Of a stretch of 11,403 nucleotides of DNA, positions 6,272 to 11,403 are shown piece by piece. Position numbers and translations under genes: made by a program. The notes under the pieces are model-generated. The model was not told where the DNA came from, ran no database searches, and saw only the letters and a program-made list of their open reading frames with translations. Numbering within the stretch: the stretch's first letter is position 1; every line of letters starts with the position of its first letter. The DNA comes from Gemmatimonadota bacterium (GTDB taxonomy: Bacteria; Gemmatimonadota; Gemmatimonadetes; Gemmatimonadales; GWC2-71-9). Where the stretch lies: the NCBI GenBank assembly GCA_003221085.1, contig QHUD01000126.1, forward strand, positions 1 to 11,403. The letters are read 5' to 3'.

Positions 6272-7072
6272 CTACTCACCCACCAGGTTTTTCACCCACT
6301 GCTCCATCACGTCGAGATCGAGCATGGCATCGCGGCACGGGCCGTTCGGGAGGCGCATGGTGAGGCCCAGCACCGGCAGGCGGCCGGCCACGTCGCGGAG
6401 CCCGGTCATCATGTCCCGCTCGCACGCCACCGCGACGACTGCGCGGGGCCGACGCTCGCGGATGACTCGCCGCGCCAGCTGTCCCCGGGTCGCGACGAAG
6501 ACGGGCACGTCGTAGCGCCCGGCGATCGCCAGCACTCCGTCGAGCGCCTGCTTGGACAGACACCGGGGGATGAGGATCAGCAGCTCGCCCTTTCCGACCG
6601 TCCGCCGGCGGCGCTCTGCGAGCGCGTTGTACACGTCGATCGCCGCGTGCTCCACCCAGTCCCGCCTGCCGAGCGCCCGGGACACCTGTGAGGTGAGGCT
6701 CATCAGGCGGAGATACGGCCCCCGCTCGAGCCACCCCTCGGGCAGGGGAAGCACGCTCCCATAAAAGGAAAGGAGCAGGATCCCGAACCACAGCCAGGTT
6801 GCCACGGTCGCCGCCCCGAGGGCGAACCATAGCGCGCCGGGCAGCACGGACCAGAGGGCACCGAGGCGCGGGCCGAGCAGGAAGATGAGCGCCGCCCCGA
6901 GGGCCATGCAGATGCCGATCGTCAACGCGGCGAAGCCGAAGAACAGTCCGGGCGCCGCGGAGAAATCCCCGTTCCCGGGAAGCGGTCGCCCGTCCCACTC
7001 GTCCCATTCGTGCCCGAGACGGCGGTCGGTCTCGATGTGGATCAGGTGGGCGCGGTGAGCGTCGACGGTCAT
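6272..7072 (-). CDS. DUF116-family membrane protein lacking most of the family cysteines
   Basis: A 266-residue protein with two N-terminal membrane helices (about 43-66 and 76-104) and a cytosolic C-terminal domain that matches DUF116 in order: MSLTSQVSRALG, a basic ERRRRTVGKGELLILIPRCL, a nucleotide-fold-like VPVFVATRG, RPRAVVAVACERDMMTGL, and GPCRDAMLDLDVMEQWV at the end. The function of DUF116 is unknown. Usual members have a Cys cluster after the PxCL motif that resembles a metal or Fe-S site. Here only Cys171, Cys217 and Cys246 of the recognisable positions remain, and the stretch after Cys171 has none. ATG is at 7070-7072 on the minus strand, and no close Shine-Dalgarno is visible. It is divergent from the FAD oxidase and convergent with the lipoprotein gene, so it is probably transcribed alone. 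Confidence 0.78.
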   Translation of the reverse strand: MTVDAHRAHLIHIETDRRLGHEWDEWDGRPLPGNGDFSAAPGLFFGFAALTIGICMALGAALIFLLGPRLGALWSVLPGALWFALGAATVATWLWFGILLLSFYGSVLPLPEGWLERGPYLRLMSLTSQVSRALGRRDWVEHAAIDVYNALAERRRRTVGKGELLILIPRCLSKQALDGVLAIAGRYDVPVFVATRGQLARRVIRERRPRAVVAVACERDMMTGLRDVAGRLPVLGLTMRLPNGPCRDAMLDLDVMEQWVKNLVGE

Positions 7073-7083
7073 ATCGGCGTCAA

Positions 7084-7112
7084 AGCATCACCCGCACCTC
7101 CCGCGGTGTCAA
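7084..7112 (-). promoter_or_regulatory. Possible sigma-70-type promoter for the DUF116 gene
   Basis: On the minus strand a perfect TTGACA (7112 down to 7107) is followed after 17 bases by GATGCT (7089-7084), which matches the -10 consensus at three of six positions. Transcription would start close to the ATG, leaving a very short leader. A perfect -35 is uncommon by chance in such GC-rich DNA, but the -10 is poor. Confidence 0.3.
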
Positions 7113-7120
7113 GCGTGAAA

Positions 7121-7183
7121 TGGTGCGTGGTGCGTGGTCCGTGGTAAGTTCACGGCGGCAACCACGCACTACATACCGCGCAC
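7121..7183. repeat. Inverted repeat of tandem 7-base units upstream of the FAD oxidase
   Basis: The left arm is four head-to-tail 7-mers (7121-7148): TGGTGCG twice, then TGGTCCG and TGGTAAG. The right arm (about 7161-7183) has complementary 7-mers ACCACGC, ACTACAT, ACCGCGC. The arms are separated by about 12 bases and can form a hairpin. The annotated GTG start of the oxidase (7134) lies inside the left arm. The design matches the element at 5718-5808 with a different unit sequence. Confidence 0.78.
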
Positions 7184-8798
7184 TGTCTTGGGAACGACTC
7201 CCGGTCTGCTCACCGACCTCCGGATCCGCGCCGCTTACTCGGAGGGCGCTGGCATCTACCGCGTCCTCCCGGCAGCCGTTGCCGTGCCGCGGGGTGTGGA
7301 GGAGCTGCAGGCGCTCGTGAGGTGGGCGGGGGCGTCGGGCACGCCGCTCGTGCCCCGTGGCGCGGGGAGCGGGATGGCGGGTGGGAGCGTGGGGCGCGGT
7401 ACCGTCGTGGACCTGAGCCAGGGTTTCCATTGGACGGCGCCCGACTGGGCCCGCCGGCGATTGTGGGCCGGCGCCTCCGTGACGTGGGCCGAGCTGGCCG
7501 CGGCCGCGCGACCGTTCGGCCTGCGACTCCCCCCCGACCCGTCCTCCGGCGCGTTCGCGACGTCCGGCGGCATGGTGGCCACCAACGCAGCCGGGCCGCG
7601 CTCGGTGCGGTGCGGCAGTGTGCGGAGCTGGATCGAGGCTGTGGAGGTCATCGAGGCCGACGGGACAGCGCGGCGCATCATCCGGGGAGCGCGGAGCCCT
7701 AAAGGAGTCCCTGCCGGTCCCGGGGAGCGGTTCGCTCTTTCACCCGAGCAGCGACACCTCGTCGCAGCGCGGTTTCCGACGACACGGAAGAACTCGGCCG
7801 GCTACGCCCTCGACCGCTACGTCGATTCAGGCGACGAGCTGGACTTGTTGATCGGGTCGGAGGGGACGCTGGTGTTCATCACGGCCGTGGAGTGGCGGCT
7901 CGAGCCGATCCCCACCGACGTGGCAGGCGCGGCCCTCGGGTTCGGGGACCTGCGGCAGCTCGCGGAGGCCGTCCCCTACCTCCTGGCCCTGAACCCGTCG
8001 GCGGTCGAGCTCCTGGACCGGACGCTGCTCGACGTGGTGCGGGATGCGGGCGCCCCCCACGGCCTTCCCGATGGACTCGAGGGACTGCTCCTGATCGAGT
8101 TCGAGCGTGAGACTCAGGCGGCGGCGCGGGGCGTGGTCGGCGACGCGGTGCGCGGCTTGCGCGCCAGCACAGCGCATGTCGCCACGGCGATCGACCGCGC
8201 CAGCCTCGAGCAGCTGTGGGCGGTGCGCCGCCTGGCGAGCCCCGCGCTGGCCCGCCTTCCGGAGAGCCGACGCTCGCTGCAGGTGGTCGAGGACGGGTGC
8301 GTGCCGCTCGAGCGACTGGCCGACTATATCGCGGGCATCCGCGGAGCGGCGGCGCGGCGCGGCATTCCTGTGGCGATCTTCGGGCACGCGGGCGACGGGC
8401 ACGTGCACGTGAATGCCCTCCCCGACCTCACGCTTGCCGGCTGGCGCGATGCGCTGGTGGGGCTGTATGCCGACGCGGCGGAGCTGTTGCTGCGGCTGGG
8501 CGGGACGCCGAGCGGCGAGCACGGGGTGGGGCGGCTGCGCGCCGGGCTGCTGGAGCGGTTCTACGGTCCCGAAGTGACGGCACTGTACCGCGAGCTGAAG
8601 CGGGCGTACGACCCGCGCTGCACGCTCAACCCGGGTGTTATAATCCCCTCGGCGGATTGGGCGCCGCTCGCCGATCTCAAGGTCGGGCCGGAAGCGGCGC
8701 CGATTCCCGACGACATTGCCGCCCGGCTGCGAGAAGTGGAGCGGACCGCCGGCTGGGCCACGCCGAAGCTCGACCTTGCCCGGGCTCCTGACACCTGA
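7134..8798 (+). CDS. FAD-linked oxidase of the GlcD / D-lactate dehydrogenase type
   Basis: Up to 554 residues: an FAD_binding_4 (PCMH) domain, then an FAD-oxidase C domain. These enzymes oxidise a 2-hydroxy acid such as glycolate or D-lactate and pass electrons to the respiratory chain. Seen are LVPRGAGSGMAGGSV (72-86, pyrophosphate loop), PPDPSSGAFATSGGMVATNA, RKNSAGYALDRY, LIGSEGTLVFITAVEWRLEP, the FGHAGDGHVHVN metal and substrate motif (His418, His423), SGEHGVGR (460-467) and YDPRCTLNPG. No C-terminal Fe-S cluster motif is present, so it is not a fused GlcD-GlcF. The true start is unclear. GTG 7134 lies inside a repeat and gives a repeat-encoded N-terminus. TTG 7188, just before LLTDLRIRAAYSEGAGIYRV, is an alternative. 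Neither has a clear ribosome site. The stop (8796-8798) is inside the next repeat. Confidence 0.88.
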   Translation: MVRGKFTAATTHYIPRTVLGTTPGLLTDLRIRAAYSEGAGIYRVLPAAVAVPRGVEELQALVRWAGASGTPLVPRGAGSGMAGGSVGRGTVVDLSQGFHWTAPDWARRRLWAGASVTWAELAAAARPFGLRLPPDPSSGAFATSGGMVATNAAGPRSVRCGSVRSWIEAVEVIEADGTARRIIRGARSPKGVPAGPGERFALSPEQRHLVAARFPTTRKNSAGYALDRYVDSGDELDLLIGSEGTLVFITAVEWRLEPIPTDVAGAALGFGDLRQLAEAVPYLLALNPSAVELLDRTLLDVVRDAGAPHGLPDGLEGLLLIEFERETQAAARGVVGDAVRGLRASTAHVATAIDRASLEQLWAVRRLASPALARLPESRRSLQVVEDGCVPLERLADYIAGIRGAAARRGIPVAIFGHAGDGHVHVNALPDLTLAGWRDALVGLYADAAELLLRLGGTPSGEHGVGRLRAGLLERFYGPEVTALYRELKRAYDPRCTLNPGVIIPSADWAPLADLKVGPEAAPIPDDIAARLREVERTAGWATPKLDLARAPDT

Positions 8799-8815
8799 CA
8801 CCTGGCACCCGACAC
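8788..8815 (+). repeat. Tandem 7-base repeat between FAD oxidase and thyX
   Basis: Four head-to-tail units: CTGACAC twice, then CTGGCAC and CCGACAC, ending three bases before the thyX ATG at 8819. The oxidase stop codon is inside the second unit. No inverted partner is visible nearby, unlike the two other 7-base repeat elements. The 30 bases before the ATG contain no purine-rich ribosome site. Confidence 0.85.
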
Positions 8816-8818
8816 CTC

Positions 8819-9571
8819 ATGGAAATCTTCCGCGCCCCGCGCGCCACGCTGCTCGCCCGACCCGAGTTCCTCGAGCCCGAGCACCTGCGGGTGCAATGGC
8901 AGGGCAACGCCTCCGCCGGAGAGCGCCTCGCCGAATTCGCCGGCCGGATCTGCTACATGAGCCAGCACAACCCCGCTCACCGGTCCACGGCCGAGTACCT
9001 CGAGAACATCAAGAAGCAGGGCCACGGATCGGTGCTGGAGCACGCGGTCTACGTGCTGCTGATCGAAGGGATCTCGCGCTCCTGCTCGCACGAGCTGGTG
9101 CGACACCGCGCGGGGTTCGGCTACTCTCAGCTGTCGCAGCGTTACGTCGACGAGTCGCACGCCGCGTTCGTCCTGCCGCCCGCGATGCTGGGCGACGCGG
9201 CACTCGAATCGGAGTGGGAGCGAGAAGTGACGGACGCCCAGGCGGCGTACGTGCGCGCGGTCGAGGCGCTGATGCAACGTTATGCCTGGATCGCGGACAA
9301 GGTGCACCGGCGCAAGGTGGCGCGAGAGGCGGCGCGCAGCGTCCTTCCCAACGCCACCGAGGTGAAGATCGTCGTGTCGGCCAACGCGCGAGCGTGGCGG
9401 ACCATGCTCGAGCTGCGCACGAGCGAAGGCGCGGAGCTCGAGATCCGGCGGATGGCGATCGCATGTCTTCGCGTCCTCGAGCATGAAGCGCCGGCGTTGT
9501 TCGCCGATTTTGAGATTTATCTCGCCGACGACAAACACGACGCCGCGCGCGTCGCGTATCATAAAGTGTGA
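8819..9571 (+). CDS. thyX: Flavin-dependent thymidylate synthase
   Basis: A 250-residue FAD enzyme that methylates dUMP to dTMP using methylenetetrahydrofolate and NADPH, supplying DNA precursors in organisms lacking ThyA. Matching blocks are CYMSQHNPAHRSTAEYLENI, GHGSVLEHAVYVLLIEGISR, the signature HELVRHRAGFGYSQLSQRYV, ARSVLPNATEV and ANARAWRTMLELRTSEGAEL EIR, the last with the conserved Arg/Asn region. The classical signature is RHR-x7-Ser. Here eight residues (98-105) lie between RHR (95-97) and Ser106, one more than in the Mycobacterium-type RHRHFSYSQLS. Length is within the family range. The ATG at 8819 follows a tandem repeat and lacks a visible Shine-Dalgarno. Family identity is very sure; the extra residue is read directly from the DNA. 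Confidence 0.95.
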   Translation: MEIFRAPRATLLARPEFLEPEHLRVQWQGNASAGERLAEFAGRICYMSQHNPAHRSTAEYLENIKKQGHGSVLEHAVYVLLIEGISRSCSHELVRHRAGFGYSQLSQRYVDESHAAFVLPPAMLGDAALESEWEREVTDAQAAYVRAVEALMQRYAWIADKVHRRKVAREAARSVLPNATEVKIVVSANARAWRTMLELRTSEGAELEIRRMAIACLRVLEHEAPALFADFEIYLADDKHDAARVAYHKV

Positions 9572-9586
9572 CGCGCGTCGACGCCG

Positions 9587-9636
9587 AAAAAATTTCCGAT
9601 TTGCCTATTGCGCATCGCTCCAGTGTTCCTTATTGT
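9587..9636 (+). promoter_or_regulatory. Possible promoter with A-tract for the ATP-grasp genes
   Basis: TTGCGC (9608-9613) and TATTGT (9631-9636) are 17 bases apart and resemble sigma-70 boxes. An A6T3 tract (9587-9595) sits at about the position of an UP element. Transcription would begin near 9643. The surrounding bases are clearly AT-richer than the neighbouring genes. This is motif reading only. Confidence 0.4.
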
Positions 9637-9663
9637 CTACTCGACAACGCGTTTCGATCCACA

Positions 9664-9686
9664 GACCGCACGAGCGGCCTTTTTTT
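9664..9686 (+). terminator. Terminator-like hairpin just upstream of the first ATP-grasp gene
   Basis: CCGC (9666-9669), an ACGA loop and GCGG (9674-9677) form a short stem, extended by one more G-C pair past a mismatch. Seven T follow (9680-9686). It could end thyX transcripts. If the promoter at 9608-9636 is real, it lies inside the leader of the ATP-grasp mRNA and could act as an attenuator. The stem is short, so strength is uncertain. AGGAGGT follows at 9689-9695. Confidence 0.5.
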
Positions 9687-9708
9687 GTAGGAGGTCACCC
9701 GAGACTGC

Positions 9709-10770
9709 ATGCGCATCGGTCTCGCATACAACGAAAAACCCGATCCCGCGCCCGACGCTGCATCGGATGGAACCGGCGACGACGCGTTCGCAGAGTGGGA
9801 CGAGCCCTCCACCATCGCTGCGGTCGCGCAGGCTCTCGGTCTCTTTGGCGATGTGATCCGCCTCGAAGCCGATCAGTTCTTTCCGCAGAATGTCGTCCTC
9901 GCTCGCCCCGATATCGTTTTCAACATGGCCGAGGGACTCCATGGCCAGAGTCGTGAAGCCCTCGTCCCAGCGATCTGCGAATACCTGAACATCCCGTACA
10001 CGGGCTCGGACCCGCTCACGCTGGCGCTGTCGCTGCACAAAGGTCGGACCAAGGAAACGCTCGCGTACCGCGGCGTGCCCACGGCTCCGTTCACCTGCAT
10101 CGACGCGGCGGGGCAGGTCGACCGCATGGCGCTCACCTACCCGGTGTTCGTCAAGCCGATCGCCGAGGGGTCAGGGAAGGGCGTGTTCGCCACCAACCTG
10201 TGCGCCAACGTCGCCGCGCTGCGTGCGCGGGTGCGGTTCCTGCTCGAGCGCTACGCCGAGCCCGTACTGGTCGAGACCTACCTGCCGGGCCCCGAATTCA
10301 CTGTCGCGATTCTCGGGAACGGCCCGGACGCCTATTGCCTGCCGGTCATCGGGTTCGATTTCTCGGCGCTGCCCGCGGGCGCGGCCCCGGTGTACGGCTA
10401 CGAAGCGAAGTGGGTGTGGGACCGCCCTGAAGCGCCGCTCGCGATCTTCCAGTGCCCGGCGCGCGTGCCGGCGGCGCTGTACCGCGAGATCGAGCGCACC
10501 GCGCTCGACGCCTACCACGCCCTGGGCTGCCGCGACTGGTGCCGCGTGGACCTCCGCGTGGACCGCTTCGGCGTGCCGAACGTGCTCGAGCTGAACCCCC
10601 TGCCGGGGATCATCCCCGATCCGGCGATGAACTCCTGCTTCCCCAAGGCGGCGCGCGCCGCAGGGTTCGGCTACGACGAGCTCATCCAGGAAGTGGTCCG
10701 CCTCGCCTGGCGCCGGCTGACGGGACGGGAGTTGACGGTGGAAGCAGCGACCGCGGTGGTGGGCGCGTGA
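9709..10770 (+). CDS. D-alanine--D-alanine ligase-like ATP-grasp enzyme, first of a tandem pair
   Basis: A 353-residue cytosolic ATP-grasp ligase that would join two amino acids, most simply D-Ala to D-Ala for peptidoglycan. The N-terminal domain has DEPSTIAAVAQAL, FNMAEGLHGQSRE and IPYTGSDPLTLALSLHKGRTK. The ATP-grasp core has FVKPIAEGSGKGV (147-159, where Ddl usually reads EGSSxG), PVLVETYLPGPEFTVAILG, VYGYEAKW (omega-loop equivalent, 228-235), and the metal ligands Asp281, Glu294 and Asn296 in RVDLRVD...LELNPLPG. The variant EGSGKG loop leaves substrate preference open. The ribosome site AGGAGGT ends 13 bases before ATG 9709, which is long, but no start codon lies closer in frame. The stop overlaps the next gene's GTG by four bases. 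It is certainly in the Ddl-like family; the exact product is uncertain. Confidence 0.85.
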   Translation: MRIGLAYNEKPDPAPDAASDGTGDDAFAEWDEPSTIAAVAQALGLFGDVIRLEADQFFPQNVVLARPDIVFNMAEGLHGQSREALVPAICEYLNIPYTGSDPLTLALSLHKGRTKETLAYRGVPTAPFTCIDAAGQVDRMALTYPVFVKPIAEGSGKGVFATNLCANVAALRARVRFLLERYAEPVLVETYLPGPEFTVAILGNGPDAYCLPVIGFDFSALPAGAAPVYGYEAKWVWDRPEAPLAIFQCPARVPAALYREIERTALDAYHALGCRDWCRVDLRVDRFGVPNVLELNPLPGIIPDPAMNSCFPKAARAAGFGYDELIQEVVRLAWRRLTGRELTVEAATAVVGA

Positions 10771-11403
10771 GAGTCGCCATCCTGTTCGACCCGGGGGCCG
10801 AGGACTGGACGCCGGAGGACATCCGGGGCGTGATGAAGGCCGTGGACGAGATCGGCGCGATCTTCGCCTCGATGGGCCACGAGATCCGCAAGGTCCCGGT
10901 GCGCCACGACATGCGCTGGTTCCAGGTGGCGCGCCGGGCCGACCTCGCGTTCAACCTGTGCGAAGGCGTCCACGGGAAGAGCGAGTGGGAAGAGCACGTG
11001 GTGGGCACGCTCGAATTCGCGGGCGTTCCCGTCACCCGTGCGAGCCTGTGGACCCTCGCGGCGTGCCGCCGCAAGCCCATCGCGAACGCCTTGCTCCAGC
11101 AGGCCGGGCTCCCCATTCCCCGCTGGACGGTCGCGCAGGGCAAGATCGAGGACGACTTCCCGCTGCCGGCCATCGTCAAGCCGGCGTCCGAGGACGCGAG
11201 CGCGGGACTCGACCGCGGCTCCGTCGTGAGCGACCGCAAGGCGCTGCGCGCGCGCGTCGCGACCATGACGGAGCAGTTCGACGAAGTGCTCGTTCAAGAG
11301 TACGTCGGCGGCCGCGAGTTCAACGTCGGCTTCGTCGGGAGCCGCGTGCTGCCGATCGCGGAGATCGACTTCAGCCGCATGCCCGAAGGCGCCTGGCCCA
11401 TCC
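10767..11403 (+). CDS. Second D-alanine--D-alanine ligase-like ATP-grasp enzyme (3' truncated)
   Basis: The GTG at 10767 overlaps the previous stop (GTGA), and the frame stays open to the window edge, giving 212 residues of a protein that continues beyond it. It is a diverged relative of its neighbour: RVAILFDPGAEDW, LAFNLCEGVHGKSEWEEHVV (compare FNMAEGLHGQSREALVPAI), LPAIVKPASEDASAGLDRGS (134-153, replacing the EGSSxG loop with EDASAG), VLVQEYVGGREFNVGFVG, and VLPIAEIDFSRMPEG leading towards the omega loop. The metal-binding end is not in the window. The four-base overlap implies coupled translation with the first gene. A two-enzyme ligase unit, with the partners adding or choosing different residues, is an inference. 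Direct paralogy is visible by eye. Confidence 0.8.
   Translation, partial: MRVAILFDPGAEDWTPEDIRGVMKAVDEIGAIFASMGHEIRKVPVRHDMRWFQVARRADLAFNLCEGVHGKSEWEEHVVGTLEFAGVPVTRASLWTLAACRRKPIANALLQQAGLPIPRWTVAQGKIEDDFPLPAIVKPASEDASAGLDRGSVVSDRKALRARVATMTEQFDEVLVQEYVGGREFNVGFVGSRVLPIAEIDFSRMPEGAWPI

Noticed and set aside
7121..7183. CRISPR array
   Set aside because: The units are only 7 bases with no spacers; they are contiguous tandem repeats.
9570..9584. Overlapping perfect palindromes GACGCGCGTC and GCGTCGACGC after thyX as an operator or terminator
   Set aside because: They have no loop and no T run after them on the plus strand. Short CG-rich palindromes are common in this composition.

Overview
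The window is GC-rich and densely packed. It looks like chromosomal DNA from a free-living bacterium. Genes are separated by a few bases or overlap, and several start at GTG. Flavin-dependent ThyX, a DUF116 protein, tandem D-Ala-D-Ala-ligase-like ATP-grasp genes and short palindromic intergenic repeats would fit a soil lineage such as Gemmatimonadota or a neighbouring phylum. That placement is an inference from style and gene content, not a measured assignment.

Layout, left to right. (1) 3-92: the C-terminal zinc ribbon of a truncated gene, translationally overlapped by a 3-isopropylmalate-dehydrogenase-family gene (89-1126). (2) 1127-1375: an intergenic block with two palindromic repeats in opposite orientation plus a separate hairpin. 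(3) 1376-5085: a plus-strand cluster. It holds a thiolase that has lost its catalytic-His segment and its C-terminal frame, a slipin/stomatin-type SPFH protein, an unknown two-helix membrane protein and a 3-hydroxyacyl-CoA dehydrogenase. (4) 5121-6267: a DUF2231-type four-helix membrane protein with a His-rich tail, then a small predicted lipoprotein. (5) 6272-7072, minus strand: a DUF116 membrane protein, convergent with the lipoprotein gene. (6) 7134-8798: a GlcD/D-lactate-dehydrogenase-type FAD oxidase, then ThyX (8819-9571). (7) 9572-9708: an AT-richer leader with a possible promoter and a terminator-like hairpin, feeding two overlapping D-Ala-D-Ala-ligase-like ATP-grasp genes (9709-10770, and 10767 running off the end).

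Thiolase and hydroxyacyl-CoA dehydrogenase would together interconvert acetyl-CoA, acetoacetyl-CoA and 3-hydroxybutyryl-CoA (short-chain beta-oxidation or butanoyl/PHB metabolism). Here the thiolase copy appears broken, or is misassembled. The slipin and its partner sit inside this cluster with no NfeD. The two ATP-grasp genes could be a cell-wall dipeptide ligase pair or a dedicated peptide-bond-forming pair.

The least explained signal is non-coding. Three gene boundaries (about 5718-5808, 7121-7183, 8788-8815) carry tandem 7-base units of three different sequences. Two of the three are folded into inverted repeats. All three run into or over the start of the following gene, and at two of them no Shine-Dalgarno sequence is visible. 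I found no tRNA, rRNA, CRISPR array, transposase or phage gene.
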